Source of the DNA: Mesorhizobium sp.
GTDB taxonomy: Bacteria > Pseudomonadota > Alphaproteobacteria > Rhizobiales > Rhizobiaceae
Direction of reading: 5' to 3'
DNA length: 64,000 nucleotides
NCBI GenBank assembly: GCA_004020315.1
Contig: SAQG01000007.1
Coordinates: 62,001-126,000, forward strand
The notes under the pieces are model-generated. The model searched no databases, was not told the DNA's origin, and worked only from the letters and a program-made list of their open reading frames with translations. This document shows positions 24,674-34,366 of the stretch, in pieces (the first letter of the stretch is position 1; the number at the start of each line of letters is the position of its first letter). A program made the translations under genes and the position numbers.

Positions 24674-24730
24674 GGCGCTCCGCTAGTAAAAAAACATCGC
24701 CTGATCGTTGACAGTGATAGCGCTCCGCTA
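24674..24730. promoter_or_regulatory. Operator for the divergent Arc-type genes
   Basis: GCGCTCCGCTA occurs at 24675-24685 and within the palindrome TAGCG-CTC-CGCTA (24718-24730), 45 bp apart. TTGACAG at 24708 could be a -35. The two sites lie between the divergent ribbon-helix-helix genes and are the obvious binding sites for one or both. Confidence 0.55.
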
Positions 24731-24772
24731 TGATAGTTGTGGCTTGGAATGATTTGCCCAAAGGAGGGGCCC

Positions 24773-24958
24773 ATGGCACAGCAGAAACAGCCCTCGGATT
24801 TGCTGGAGAAGTTCGTTGTTCGCATGCCGGATGGGATGCGTGACCGGATTGCAGAAGCCGCGCAAAAGGAAATGCGGACAATGAACGGTCAGATCAATTT
24901 CATGCTGCAAAAGGCGCTCGACGCTCGAGGCGACGAACATGACAATCGCAACACTTAA
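24773..24958 (+). CDS. Arc-family ribbon-helix-helix protein (second copy)
   Basis: A 61-residue protein with KFVVRMPDGMRDRIAEAAQK and EMRTMNGQINFMLQKALDAR, closely similar to the first domain of the divergent gene but without its tail. AAAGGAGGGGCCC precedes ATG 24773, a strong ribosome binding site. The two may bind the same operator as homo- or heterodimers. It overlaps the excisionase-like gene by 20 bases. Confidence 0.85.
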   Translation: MAQQKQPSDLLEKFVVRMPDGMRDRIAEAAQKEMRTMNGQINFMLQKALDARGDEHDNRNT

Positions 24959-25169
24959 TCTGAAGGTTCTGCCGCGGCGGATGCTTTCGGAGCGCGAGGC
25001 AGCTGCATATTGCGGCATTCCCGCCAAGCGCCTGGCAATTTCCGTGCAGCCTGTCGTGATGCCCGGCGGCGCCAAGCTCTATGACATGCACGATTGCGAT
25101 GCGTGGCTCGATGGCCTGAAGGGCGGCGGCATCGCCGCCGATGACGACATTATTGGCAAGCTCGGCTGA
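24939..25169 (+). CDS. Excisionase/AlpA-like HTH protein
   Basis: A 76-residue protein: MLSEREAAAYCGIPAKRLAI is the recognition helix region of AlpA/Xis-type winged helices, followed by MPGGAKLYDMHDCDAWLDGL. Its stop overlaps the integrase start by one base, the classical xis-int arrangement. It is likely to direct excision together with the integrase. Confidence 0.8.
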   Translation: MTIATLNLKVLPRRMLSEREAAAYCGIPAKRLAISVQPVVMPGGAKLYDMHDCDAWLDGLKGGGIAADDDIIGKLG

Positions 25170-26245
25170 TGGCTATCGTGCGCGCCAAGGGGTTCGCAAT
25201 TTGGCAGGACCGCAAGCCCCCCTATAAGTGGCGCTGCCGGCACCGAAAGACCGGTGCCATGATCGATCTGGCCAAGTTTCCGCTCGGCAGCATTACATTC
25301 TTTGCCGAGTGCGCACGGATCGTGGAATTGTCCGGCAAGGTCGACGAGCCGAAACCTGGCACGCTCGGCCAGCTAATCGCGCGCTATCGCGCCAGCGTCT
25401 TTTTCACCGACCTGGCTGCGCGCACGCGCGCCGATTATCAGCGCTGCTTTGACTATTTACAGCCGATCGCCGGCACGATGCTGGATCGCTTCAATCCGCC
25501 TCTCGTCGTGAAGATCCGCGACAAGGCTGCGGCCAAGCATGGCCGCCGGTTCGGCAATTATGTTAAGACCGTGCTGGCGCTCACATTCGCTTGGGGCGTC
25601 GAGCGCGGCTATCTAAAAATCAATCCTGCGATGAAGATCAAGGGCATCCGCCGGCCGCGCGGTATGGCCGACGCGAATCGGCCGTGGTCGGATAGCGAGC
25701 GCGATGCCGTTGCCGCCGCACTGCCGGCGCATATGCGCGTGCCGATCGCTTTGATGATGTATTGCGGCCTAGACCCGCAGGACGCGCTTAAAATCCCGCC
25801 CACGGCTGTTTCCGACGGCATGATCGACGCCAGGCGGGGAAAGACCGGCGTTCCGATGTGGTTTCCCCTGCCGGCGCCCGTCGTGGCCGAGATGGCGGTA
25901 GCGCCGAGGCATGACGCCATCACGCTTTGCGCCAACAGCTACGGCAAGCCCTGGACGCCTTCAGGCTTCCGCGCGTCCTGGCGGCCGATACGGCAGGAGC
26001 TCGAGCGCTCTGGCGCCGTGCAGCCGGGGCTGACGCTGAAAGGACTTCGCCACACTGTCGCGACCATCCTCGCTGAGATGGGGTACGACGAGCGCACCAT
26101 TGCCGACATGCTCGGCCAGAAGACGATTGAGATGGCGCGACACTACTCCAAGCGCGCCAACAAGAGCCGGAAAATGTCGGCCGTAGTCTCGGATTTCGAT
26201 GCCGAAGTGAACAGGCGGCGAACAAAAACTGTCAAACCCGTCTGA
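25169..26245 (+). CDS. Tyrosine integrase of the tRNA-Phe element
   Basis: A 358-residue integrase. The catalytic region has ALMMYCGLDPQDALKIPPTA (a position where the first Arg is expected but where G-L-D-P-Q is read), LKGLRHTVATILAEMG (H-x-x-R, with the order R-H), MLGQKTIEMARHYSKRANKS (Tyr in RHYSK). The apparent lack of the usual first Arg (G-L-R) deserves a check. It lies 73 bp from the attR repeat, and GTCAAAC arm-like sites surround both borders. Confidence 0.85.
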   Translation: MAIVRAKGFAIWQDRKPPYKWRCRHRKTGAMIDLAKFPLGSITFFAECARIVELSGKVDEPKPGTLGQLIARYRASVFFTDLAARTRADYQRCFDYLQPIAGTMLDRFNPPLVVKIRDKAAAKHGRRFGNYVKTVLALTFAWGVERGYLKINPAMKIKGIRRPRGMADANRPWSDSERDAVAAALPAHMRVPIALMMYCGLDPQDALKIPPTAVSDGMIDARRGKTGVPMWFPLPAPVVAEMAVAPRHDAITLCANSYGKPWTPSGFRASWRPIRQELERSGAVQPGLTLKGLRHTVATILAEMGYDERTIADMLGQKTIEMARHYSKRANKSRKMSAVVSDFDAEVNRRRTKTVKPV

Positions 26246-26317
26246 GAAAAGCGTCAAACCAATGGATATCGACACCATGAGCGGAGCCGAAAAAGACAAT
26301 GGAAACAAAAAGGTAGG

Positions 26318-26394
<77 letters not shown>

Positions 26395-26591
26395 CTGTTC
26401 CGGCACGCGGGCAGTTCTGCACACCGGATTTCTTGAAAGCGCCGCAGGCGCCCCTTGAAAGCGCGTGGGTTATAGCACGGGAATCCGGCCTGTCCAGCGC
26501 TTAAGCGTTCATTTCAAGCGGGAAACGAGCAGCTGCTCGACAGGTGGATTCATGGGACGCGGTCGAAGTCACCAAGCCGTGCCGAACAGCC

Positions 26592-26789
26592 TCATTTAGG
26601 AGGGTCGTTGTCCGCTTCGTCCTCGTCGTCGCGGGCCGGAATGACGTAGGCGCCCTTGAGCCAGCGGTTGAGGTCGATGTCTTTGCAGCGCGTCGAGCAG
26701 AATGGATAGGTCTCGCGCGCCGACGGCTTGCCGCATTCGGGGCAAGGCCGCTTGGGGCGCAGCGGCGTGACCTTGTCGTCCGAACTCAT
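26592..26789 (-). CDS. yacG: DNA gyrase inhibitor YacG
   Basis: A 65-residue zinc-binding protein with the four-Cys pattern CPECGK...[16 protein letters not shown] that defines YacG. E. coli YacG binds the GyrB C-terminal domain and blocks gyrase. I start it at [15 protein letters not shown]; the longer frame overlaps maf. It lies directly downstream of maf in a leftward gene cluster starting at infA. Confidence 0.9.
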   Translation of the reverse strand: MSSDDKVTPLRPKRPCPECGKPSARETYPFCSTRCKDIDLNRWLKGAYVIPARDDEDEADNDPPK

Positions 26790-26802
26790 AGCCGCCCCGA
26801 GT

Positions 26803-27429
26803 TCATGGCCGAGCTGACAGCCAGTTGGCATGCACTTTGAATCCCTCGCCGGTCAGCAGCGCCACCGTCTCATAGAGCGGCAGGCCGACGACGTTGGTGT
26901 AGGAGCCGACAAGCTTGACGACGAAGGCGCCGGCGAGACCCTGGACGGCGTAGCCGCCGGCCTTGCCGCGCCATTCTCCCGAGGCCACATAGGCGTCGAT
27001 CTCGGCGCGCGGCAGCCGCTTGAAACGCACCCTGGTCTCGACCAGCCGCTGGCGCAGCTTGCCGCTCGGCGTGATCAGGCAGATGCCGGAATAGACCCGG
27101 TGCGAACGGCCGGACAGCAGGCCCAGGCAATTGGCGACGTCGTCGAACGTTTCGGCCTTGGGCAGGATGCGCCGGCCGACGGCGACCACCGTGTCGGCGG
27201 CCAGCACAAAGCTGGGCACATAGTCCTCTTCTGTCTGCAGCGAGGCCAGCGCCTTCTCGGCCTTTTCCTTCGACAGGCGCTTGGCCAGCGAGCGCGGATG
27301 TTCGGCGCGCAGCGGCGTCTCGTCGACACCGGCCGGCAGCACGCGGTCCGGCTCGATGCCGGCCTGCTGCAACAGTTCGATCCGGCGCGGCGAACCCGTG
27401 GCAAGCACGAGCTTCTGCAAAATGCTCAT
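26803..27429 (-). CDS. maf: Maf-like nucleoside triphosphate pyrophosphatase
   Basis: A 208-residue member of the Maf/YhdE family: [20 protein letters not shown] at the N-terminus, [32 protein letters not shown] and a [16 protein letters not shown] end. Family enzymes hydrolyse dTTP, UTP or modified NTPs to monophosphates. The gene starts 28 bp after infA and is followed by yacG. Confidence 0.92.
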   Translation of the reverse strand: MSILQKLVLATGSPRRIELLQQAGIEPDRVLPAGVDETPLRAEHPRSLAKRLSKEKAEKALASLQTEEDYVPSFVLAADTVVAVGRRILPKAETFDDVANCLGLLSGRSHRVYSGICLITPSGKLRQRLVETRVRFKRLPRAEIDAYVASGEWRGKAGGYAVQGLAGAFVVKLVGSYTNVVGLPLYETVALLTGEGFKVHANWLSARP

Positions 27430-27456
27430 CGCGATCCCGGCCGAACTCTGACGTTT

Positions 27457-27675
27457 TTACTTGAAACGGTAGGTGATGCGGCCCTTGGTCAGGTCGTAGG
27501 GTGTCATCTCGACCAGGACCTTGTCGCCGGTCAGCACGCGGATGCGGTTCTTGCGCATGCGGCCGGCCGTGTGGGCGATGATTTCGTGTTCGTTTTCGAG
27601 CTTCACCCTGAACATCGCATTGGGCAACAATTCCGTGACGACACCCGGAAACTCGAGGACTTCTTCCTTCGGCAT
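27457..27675 (-). CDS. infA: Translation initiation factor IF-1
   Basis: A 72-residue S1/OB-fold protein: [60 protein letters not shown] and [12 protein letters not shown]. Length and sequence are typical of IF-1, which blocks the ribosomal A site during initiation. The start at MPKEEVLEF is universal in the family, so the longer frame to 27759 is not used. Confidence 0.97.
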
Positions 27676-27761
27676 TCGATACCTTTGCTTGGATGGGATT
27701 CCCAGCGCCCGGCCGGAATTTGGGCGGAACCTATATGATAATCGTGCGCTTGTGAACACGC

Positions 27762-28214
27762 TTAATCAGCGCCGTTTTCTACTTCCGGCGCCAGGAAACG
27801 GCGGCCGATCCGCGCCTTTAGCCGTTCGCGCACCTCGCGATAGGCGGCCATGATCTGCTCACGCGTGCCGCTGACGCCAGTCGGATCCGGCATGGGCCAA
27901 TATTCGACGTCGACGGCAAGCGAGCGGGTAAGCTCGAGCGCGGTGTGATGGGCTTCCGGCGACAGCGTGACGATGAGGTCGAAATAGTCGTCCTCGAGAT
28001 CGTCCAGGGTCCTCGGATGCCGTTCACCCAGCGAAAGCCCGTCCTCGGCCAGCACGGCGTCGACGAACGGGTCGCGTTCGCCGCCGCGCACTCCGGCCGA
28101 CGCGACGAAGGTGGTGGCCGGAAGCACCTGGCGCGCCAGCAGTTCGGCCATTGGCGAGCGCACGGCGTTCATGCCGCAGACAAACAGGATCGAGCGGGGC
28201 AGAGGGGCTGGCAG
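27762..28214 (-). CDS. Low-molecular-weight protein-tyrosine-phosphatase-like protein, probable CTG start
   Basis: The family P-loop C-x5-R reads [14 protein letters not shown], and the general acid Asp is in [10 protein letters not shown]. The only ATG in the frame (28172) falls after the catalytic Cys, which would destroy the active site. Upstream in frame there is no ATG, GTG or TTG near the family start. A CTG at 28214, just behind GCGAGG, gives [14 protein letters not shown], the expected N-terminus. The start therefore may be CTG, inside the stop of UPF0262 by context (TGA 28216-28218). LMW-PTPs remove phosphate from tyrosine or arsenate-like substrates. Confidence 0.75.
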
Positions 28215-28215
28215 T

Positions 28216-28701
28216 TCAGCCTCGCCAGTGCAGCACGCAGACCAGCGTGAACAGCCGGCGCGCCGTGTCGAAATCGATGTCGATCTTGCCGGCCAGCCGA
28301 TCCATCAATGTCTGCGAGCCCTCATTGTGCAGGCCGCGCCGGCCCATGTCGATCGCCTCGATCTGGCTGGGCGTCGAGGTGCGGATGGCGGCGTAGTAGC
28401 TTTCGCAGATCATGTAGTAATCCTTGACGATGCGCCTGAGCGGCGTCAGCGACAGGATGTGGGTGACCACGGCCGCGCCGTCCTCGCGCGTCACCGCGAA
28501 GACCAGGCGGGATTCGGCCAGCGACAGTTTTAGCCGGTAGGGCCCGGCGCCGTCGTCGTTGACCGGCTGGAAGCGATTTTCCTCGATCAGGTCGAAGATC
28601 GCCACCGCCCGCTCATGCTCGACATCGGGCGTCGAACGGCCGATCGATTCGTCGAGTTCGACATCGATCAGCCTGGCATGGGTTCGATCGTAGTCCGACA
28701 T
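28216..28701 (-). CDS. UPF0262 family protein
   Basis: A 161-residue protein found in alphaproteobacteria between hisD and a phosphatase gene: [40 protein letters not shown] and a C-terminal [20 protein letters not shown]. No biochemical role is known. It lies 6 bp after the hisD stop and ends two bases from the phosphatase start, so the three are probably co-transcribed. Confidence 0.9.
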   Translation of the reverse strand: MSDYDRTHARLIDVELDESIGRSTPDVEHERAVAIFDLIEENRFQPVNDDGAGPYRLKLSLAESRLVFAVTREDGAAVVTHILSLTPLRRIVKDYYMICESYYAAIRTSTPSQIEAIDMGRRGLHNEGSQTLMDRLAGKIDIDFDTARRLFTLVCVLHWRG

Positions 28702-28707
28702 ATCAGT

Positions 28708-30000
28708 CTACATGTTCAGCCGTATGGCGACGGAGCGTCCATGCGCGTCGAGGCCTTCCGCGGTGGCCAACGCGATCGCCGCCGGCGCCAGCGCCCGCAG
28801 CTGCTCCGGCCCGAGCTTCAGGATCGAGGTGCGCTTGACGAAATCGAGCACCGAAAGCCCGGACGAGAAGCGCGCCGAGCGCGCCGTCGGCAGCACGTGA
28901 TTTGAGCCGCCGACATAGTCGCCGATGGCTTCCGGCGTGTGGCGGCCGAGAAAGACGGCACCGGCATTGCGCATCCGCGCCAGGAAGGCTTCCGGCTCGT
29001 CGATGGCAAGCTCGACATGTTCGGCCGCGATGCGGTCGACCAGCGGCAGCGCCGCCTCGATCGTGGGCACGAGGATCACCGCGCCGAAGTCGCGCCAGCT
29101 CGCCGCCGCCGTCTCGGCGCGCGACAGGCCGAGCAACTGGCGTTCGACCGCCTGTTCGACCGCTTCGCCGAAGGCGGGATCGTCGGTGATCAGGATCGAC
29201 TGCGCCGACACGTCATGCTCGGCCTGGGCGAGCAGGTCGGCGGCGATCCAGTCCGGATCGTTGCTGCCGTCGGCCACGACCAGCACTTCCGAAGGCCCGG
29301 CGATCATGTCGATGCCGACCGTGCCGAACACCTGGCGCTTGGCCGCGGCGACATAGGCATTGCCGGGACCGACGATCTTGGCGACCGGCTTTATCGTCTC
29401 GGTGCCATAGGCCAGCGCTGCGATCGCCTGCGCGCCGCCGACGCGGTAGATTTCGGATATGCCGGTCAGATCCGCCGCCACCAGCACCAGCGGATTGATG
29501 ATGCCGCCGGGCGCCGGCACCGCCATGACGATGCGCTCGACGCCGGCAACCTTGGCCGGCACGGCGCTCATCAGCACCGAGCTTGGATAGCTCGCCGTGC
29601 CGCCCGGCACATAGAGCCCGACCGCCTCGATCGCCGTCCAGCGCGAGCCGAGCTCGACGCCGGCAGCGTCCGTGTAGCGATCGTCCTCGGGCCGCTGCCG
29701 CTCGTGATGGGAACGGATCCGGTCGCGGGCGAATTTGAGCGCCTCGATCGTCTGCGGGTCGGCTGCACCGTAGGCCTTGGCGATGTCGTCTTTCGAAACG
29801 GCCATGCCGAGGCCTTTCAGATCGGCCTGTTCGAATTTCTGCGTGTAGTCGATGAGCGCCGCGTCGCCCTCGGCGCGCACCCGCGCGATGATCGCGCGCA
29901 CCACGGCGTCGACATCCTCCGAGACCTCCCGCTTGGTCAAAAGGAACGCGGCAAAACGCTGCTCGAAATCGGCATCGGACAGACGAAGCGTGATGGCCAT
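28708..30000 (-). CDS. hisD: Histidinol dehydrogenase
   Basis: A 430-residue enzyme that oxidises L-histidinol to L-histidine in two NAD-dependent steps. Conserved residues are readable: GLYVPGGTASYPSSVLMSAV, IAGPSEVLVVADGSNDPDWI, DLLAQAEHDVSAQS (Zn ligands Gln/His), IAAEHVELAIDEP (catalytic Glu-His) and GGSNHVLPTARSARF. It is 10 bp downstream of the DUF2948 gene and begins a run leading to infA. Confidence 0.97.
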   Translation of the reverse strand: MAITLRLSDADFEQRFAAFLLTKREVSEDVDAVVRAIIARVRAEGDAALIDYTQKFEQADLKGLGMAVSKDDIAKAYGAADPQTIEALKFARDRIRSHHERQRPEDDRYTDAAGVELGSRWTAIEAVGLYVPGGTASYPSSVLMSAVPAKVAGVERIVMAVPAPGGIINPLVLVAADLTGISEIYRVGGAQAIAALAYGTETIKPVAKIVGPGNAYVAAAKRQVFGTVGIDMIAGPSEVLVVADGSNDPDWIAADLLAQAEHDVSAQSILITDDPAFGEAVEQAVERQLLGLSRAETAAASWRDFGAVILVPTIEAALPLVDRIAAEHVELAIDEPEAFLARMRNAGAVFLGRHTPEAIGDYVGGSNHVLPTARSARFSSGLSVLDFVKRTSILKLGPEQLRALAPAAIALATAEGLDAHGRSVAIRLNM

Positions 30001-30009
30001 CTTGTGTGC

Positions 30010-30444
30010 TCAGGCTCTGTGGAAGGGGCGCGACGTCGCTTCCCAGGCGCCGCCAACGTCAGCGAGCCGCGCCTCGATGCACTCGACATCGAGCATGATC
30101 GCGCCGCCGCCTGAAAAGATCAGCTCGATGATGCCGGCCGGCTTGTCGAGTGCAACGAAGCTGATCGCCAGAAGCGACAGCACCTCGTCGGGCTTGTCGC
30201 GGGCAATGCCGCTGGTCTTGGCGCCCAGCACCCGGTCGAAATGCAGCACGCTTTGCCGCCGCTCATTGTGCTGGCGGAAGAAGCCGGATTTCGCCTCCCA
30301 GACGAAACGGTTCATGGTCATCACGAAGCGCTTAACCGCCGGCATGTATTCGAGGTCGCCGACCTTCAGCACGGCGTCCTGGACATGGGCCGAGACGACG
30401 CTCAGATCCTGATCGTCGAGCGCGACAAGCTTGAGAAGGTTCAT
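30010..30444 (-). CDS. DUF2948 family protein
   Basis: A 144-residue alphaproteobacterial protein: MNLLKLVALDDQDLSVVSAH, VGDLEYMPAVKRFVMTMNRF and IIELIFSGGGAIMLDVECIE. It is normally found just upstream of hisD, as here. No function is known. The start at MNLLKL fits the family; the longer frame to 30522 adds unrelated sequence. Confidence 0.9.
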   Translation of the reverse strand: MNLLKLVALDDQDLSVVSAHVQDAVLKVGDLEYMPAVKRFVMTMNRFVWEAKSGFFRQHNERRQSVLHFDRVLGAKTSGIARDKPDEVLSLLAISFVALDKPAGIIELIFSGGGAIMLDVECIEARLADVGGAWEATSRPFHRA

Positions 30445-30620
30445 GCGGATTCCGCACCCTTGCGAAAGGTTTACAATCGGCTTTCTGTTAGGCGGTCTTG
30501 GCGATCCGTGCAACCGCGCCACGGATTCCAGGGCAATCGCATCAGGTTTGCGCTGCCCTTCATGAGGGGCGGCGCCGAGATCGATAATTGGTCTGAGGCC
30601 CTGCGCCTCTGCGAAATTAC

Positions 30621-31913
30621 CTAGCCGGAAATCCGCTCGATCACCGCGCCGCAGCCGGACAGCTTTTCTTCCAGCCGCTCGAAGCCGCGATCGAGATGGT
30701 AGACCCGGTTGACCGTGGTCTCACCCTCGGCCGCCAGGCCGGCGATGACCAGCGACACCGAAGCGCGAAGATCGGTTGCCATGACCGGCGCGCCCTTCAG
30801 CCTCGAAACGCCGTCGACGATCGCCGTCTGGCCGGACAGTGTTATGTGGGCGCCGAGCCGGGCAAGCTCCTGGACGTGCATGAAGCGATTTTCGAAGATC
30901 GTCTCGGTGATGCGCGACTTGCCCTTGGCCATCGTCATCAGGCCCATGAACTGCGCCTGCAGGTCGGTCGGGAACGCCGGGAACGGCGCTGTCGTCACGT
31001 CGACCGGCGCAATGCCGGCGCCGTTGCGCCTGACGCGGATGCCGGAATTGGTCTGCGTGATCTCGGCGCCGGTCTGGGAGATCACGTCGAGCGCGGTCTG
31101 CAGCAGGTCCGCCCGCGCGCCTTCGAGCATGACGTCGCCGCCGGTCATGGCGACGGCCATCGCGTAGGTGCCGGTCTCGATGCGGTCGGGTATCACCCGG
31201 ACGCGCGCGCCCGACAGCGCTTCGACGCCGTCGATGGTGATGGTCTCGGTACCGGCGCCATAGATCTTGGCGCCCATGGCGTTGAGGCATTCGGCGAGGT
31301 TGACGATCTCGGGCTCGCGAGCGGCATTTTCGAGCACCGTCTCGCCCTTGGCCAGCGACGCCGCCATCATCAGCACATGGGTGGCGCCGACCGACACTTT
31401 CGGGAAGACGTAGCGATTGCCGACAAGACGGCCGTTCCTGGTCTTGGCGATGACATAGCCGGTGTCGACGTCGATATCGGCGCCGAGCACCTGAAGGCCC
31501 TCCAGGAAAAGATCGACCGGCCGCGTGCCGATGGCGCAGCCGCCGGGCAGCGAGACCTTGGCCTCGCCCATGCGGGCAAGCAGCGGGCCGATCACCCAGA
31601 AAGAGGCGCGCATCTTCGACACCAGCTCATAGGGTGCCGTGGTGTCGACAATGTTGCGGGCCGAGAAAGTGATGGTGCGCGAATAGCCCTCCTGCTGCTT
31701 TTCGCGGCGGCCGTTGACCGAATAGTCGACGCCATGATTGCCGAGGATGCGGATAAGCTGCTCGACATCGGCTAGGTGTGGCACGTTTTCCAGGGTCAGG
31801 GTGTCGTCGGTGAGCAGCGAAGCGATCATCAGCGGCAGCGCGGCGTTCTTCGCGCCCGAGATCGGGATGCTTCCGGCAAGCTTGTTGCCGCCGACAATTC
31901 TGATTCGATCCAT
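30621..31913 (-). CDS. murA: UDP-N-acetylglucosamine 1-carboxyvinyltransferase
   Basis: A 430-residue enzyme for the first committed step of peptidoglycan synthesis: transfer of enolpyruvate from PEP to UDP-GlcNAc. The substrate loop [20 protein letters not shown] contains the catalytic Cys126, the target of fosfomycin. The N-terminal [20 protein letters not shown] and the C-terminal region match the two-domain inside-out barrel. A 180-bp gap separates it from DUF2948. Confidence 0.97.
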   Translation of the reverse strand: MDRIRIVGGNKLAGSIPISGAKNAALPLMIASLLTDDTLTLENVPHLADVEQLIRILGNHGVDYSVNGRREKQQEGYSRTITFSARNIVDTTAPYELVSKMRASFWVIGPLLARMGEAKVSLPGGCAIGTRPVDLFLEGLQVLGADIDVDTGYVIAKTRNGRLVGNRYVFPKVSVGATHVLMMAASLAKGETVLENAAREPEIVNLAECLNAMGAKIYGAGTETITIDGVEALSGARVRVIPDRIETGTYAMAVAMTGGDVMLEGARADLLQTALDVISQTGAEITQTNSGIRVRRNGAGIAPVDVTTAPFPAFPTDLQAQFMGLMTMAKGKSRITETIFENRFMHVQELARLGAHITLSGQTAIVDGVSRLKGAPVMATDLRASVSLVIAGLAAEGETTVNRVYHLDRGFERLEEKLSGCGAVIERISG

Positions 31914-32040
31914 GGAAGAACGTCCCCTCGGCCGAAAGGCCGGTTTTAATCGGTTGAGTCTGTTGTGGCCGGTCTAGACCATTGGCCGGCTTGGTTCAAG
32001 AAACAGGAATCCCGCGCCCTGGCCAGCCTGTTGATATAGG

Positions 32041-32265
32041 TCAATCCTTTTGCGTTTCCCCTATGGCACCGAGCCCGTCCGGCCGCTGGTCAGCCCCGCC
32101 GGTACGGCGCGAGCGCGACTGCGCCTTGCGCTTTTGCAGATTGGCGCGCAATTGCTCGGCAAGCCGGGTTTTGCGGTCGGCCTTTTTCGGTGGGCTGTCC
32201 TTTTTCGGTGGACCGCCCTTGTCGGGTGGACCGTCCTCGTCAGGTGGGATTGTCTTGTCGTCCAT
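32041..32265 (-). CDS. Small disordered Lys/Pro-rich protein
   Basis: A 74-residue protein, MDDKTIPPDEDGPPDKGG... with repeated GPP-DK/PPKK units, then RKTRLAEQLRANLQKRKAQS. It is highly charged and probably unstructured at the N-terminus with one amphipathic helix. The type is conserved beside this tRNA in rhizobia. Function unknown. Confidence 0.65.
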   Translation of the reverse strand: MDDKTIPPDEDGPPDKGGPPKKDSPPKKADRKTRLAEQLRANLQKRKAQSRSRRTGGADQRPDGLGAIGETQKD

Positions 32266-32447
32266 GGTCCCGTCCCGGCTGACGATTACAGCCGATTTTC
32301 GGGCCGATGCGCCAGCCCGCGATTCAGGGATAGCCAACATTGTGGCGCTGCCATGTCCGCAAAAGCCGTCGGAGCGGGCTTTCACAGATGGCTTGCGCTT
32401 GGCCTTGCGCTTGTCGGTTCGATATGGCAGAAGCCCCGCCATCAGCG

Positions 32448-32522
<75 letters not shown>

Positions 32523-32601
32523 GCATATCCCATTGATTCGGAACAACTATCTGAGTTTCTTGGTCTTTTTGCCGCCTGTCTGGTACACAGGGGTGGTACA
32601 C

Positions 32602-34275
32602 ATGAGCTTGAGAATGCCCGGACCTTGGCAGCATAAGAAGACTGGCGTCTATTACCTTCGGCAACGCGCGCCTTCCGATTTGAAGGATATTCCACTCGAT
32701 GGAAGGGTGGCAATTCCCGTTGGCGGCACCATCAGAACGGTGAAAGCGGGCGCAACCGTCAAGGTCAGCCTCGATACCAAAGACCCCGCAGAGGCCAAGA
32801 GGCGGCATCGCGAGGCCGACGCGGCACTCCATGAGTTCTGGCAGCGGTTCAGGCAAGGCCCTCAGCCGCTCACCAGCAAGCAAATCCAGGCCCTTGCGGG
32901 CATCCTCTACGCTCGCCTGGTCGACATGATGGACAGTGAGCCGGGGGAGGAAGGCATCTGGAAAGCGGTCCTGCGGCTGAACAAGGGCAAGGAGGAGGGC
33001 GGTGAACTCGACCAATGGTTCGGCCCCACGGTCGACGAGTTGTTCGCCGAGCAGGGCGTCAACACCGACCTCTTCAGTCGGACCCGCGTCGTCCGTGCGG
33101 CCTCCAAGGCAATCCAGCTTGCGGCTGAAACCAATCTCAGGAAGGCCGGAGGTGACTATTCGCCCGACGAAGCGCGAAAGCGTTTCCCCAATTGGGAGGC
33201 CGAGCGCGGCGAGGCCAAGCCAGCGCCACGGGCGGCGGGGGACTTGGACCTGTTCGCCCTGCTTGACCATAAGTTTGCGACACAGAGCCTCAAGGAGAAG
33301 ACCAAGAGTGACTACGCGCGGGACCTCGCCAAATTCGTCAAGAGCAGCGGGCACCGGAATGCTCAGGACGTGACGAATGAGGACGTTCGGAAGTGGCGCG
33401 ACGAATTGATAGCCGAGGGGCTATCGCCGTCGAAGGTCAACGGCAAGGCCCTTGCGGCGTTGAGCGCCGTCCTCACTCATGCGGTCAGGGAGTTCGGACT
33501 ACCGACAAACGTTGCCAGCGACATTCGAGACCGCAGGGACGGCCCCGCACCGGGTAAGAAGGGCTACGACATGGAGGAGGCCAAGGCCATCCTCAGCGCC
33601 ACGTTCATCGGCAGCCCCAAGGACATCTCAGCGCCCCACAAGCGCGCGCTGTTCTGGGTGCCGTGGATTTGCGCTTATACCGGATTGCGGGTGACGGAGA
33701 TCACCCAGCTTCGCGGCGTGGATGTCCGGACGGATGGCGACACGCCCTATTTCCTCATCACGCCTGAGGCCGGTTCCACGAAGAGCGGCAGGGCGTGGAT
33801 GACTGCCATTCATCCACACCTTGTAGAGTTGGGCTTGTTGGAGATGTTCAAGGAAGTGGGCGACGGTCCCGCCTTCTACGTCCCCTATCCCGATGGGACC
33901 GACCTCACCAAGCTGACAGGCAAGCCCAGATCGCAAGAGGCAGGCGTTCGGGTTGGGAATTGGATCACCGAGGAACTGGGCATCCCTGCACCGGGCGGCA
34001 AGCCCAATCACGCTTGGCGGCACTTGTTCACGTCGCTTTCGCGCAAACATGACATGGATAAGCAGCATCGTGACTTCATGCTTGGGAGCGGTCCAGAGGA
34101 TGCCCGCGAGGGATACGGCGATTTCCCGCCCAGTGCCCTCGCGAGGGAGATCAGGAAGCTGCCCCGCTTCGAGGTGGAGGAGACTGCTTGGAGGCCTTCC
34201 AATGAAACCGTTTTGGGTCAAGCCCAGCGCATGACCCGGAGGGCAACCAAGAAGGGTGGGCAAGAGGTGTTTTGA
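32602..34275 (+). CDS. Tyrosine integrase of the tRNA-Thr island (DUF6538-like N-terminus)
   Basis: A 557-residue integrase. The N-terminus (PGPWQHKKTGVYYLRQRAPS) is that of the DUF6538 integrases, followed by a SAM-like core-binding domain (FVKSSGHRNAQDVTNEDVRK). Catalytic residues are in CAYTGLRVTEITQL (Arg), PNHAWRHLFTSLSRK (H-x-x-R-H) and AREGYGDF (Tyr). I start it at ATG 32602, inside GGTGGTACACATG; the upstream part of the frame overlaps tRNA flank. It begins 79 bp from the tRNA. Confidence 0.9.
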   Translation: MSLRMPGPWQHKKTGVYYLRQRAPSDLKDIPLDGRVAIPVGGTIRTVKAGATVKVSLDTKDPAEAKRRHREADAALHEFWQRFRQGPQPLTSKQIQALAGILYARLVDMMDSEPGEEGIWKAVLRLNKGKEEGGELDQWFGPTVDELFAEQGVNTDLFSRTRVVRAASKAIQLAAETNLRKAGGDYSPDEARKRFPNWEAERGEAKPAPRAAGDLDLFALLDHKFATQSLKEKTKSDYARDLAKFVKSSGHRNAQDVTNEDVRKWRDELIAEGLSPSKVNGKALAALSAVLTHAVREFGLPTNVASDIRDRRDGPAPGKKGYDMEEAKAILSATFIGSPKDISAPHKRALFWVPWICAYTGLRVTEITQLRGVDVRTDGDTPYFLITPEAGSTKSGRAWMTAIHPHLVELGLLEMFKEVGDGPAFYVPYPDGTDLTKLTGKPRSQEAGVRVGNWITEELGIPAPGGKPNHAWRHLFTSLSRKHDMDKQHRDFMLGSGPEDAREGYGDFPPSALAREIRKLPRFEVEETAWRPSNETVLGQAQRMTRRATKKGGQEVF

Positions 34276-34366
34276 GGTTGCCGTCGGCTGGCGTCGGCGT
34301 GGCTTGCTGCACTACCGCCGACGCACACATTCGCCGATATGTCCCACCCTCTGCAAAATTATGACA

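Noticed and set aside
26830..27738. 302-residue plus-strand frame opposite maf and infA
   Set aside because: Antisense shadow of two certain core genes.
28939..30114. 391-residue plus-strand frame opposite hisD
   Set aside because: Antisense to a complete hisD; Asp/Arg/His-rich composition typical of shadows in GC-rich DNA.
30696..31775. 359-residue plus-strand frame opposite murA
   Set aside because: Antisense to a complete murA.
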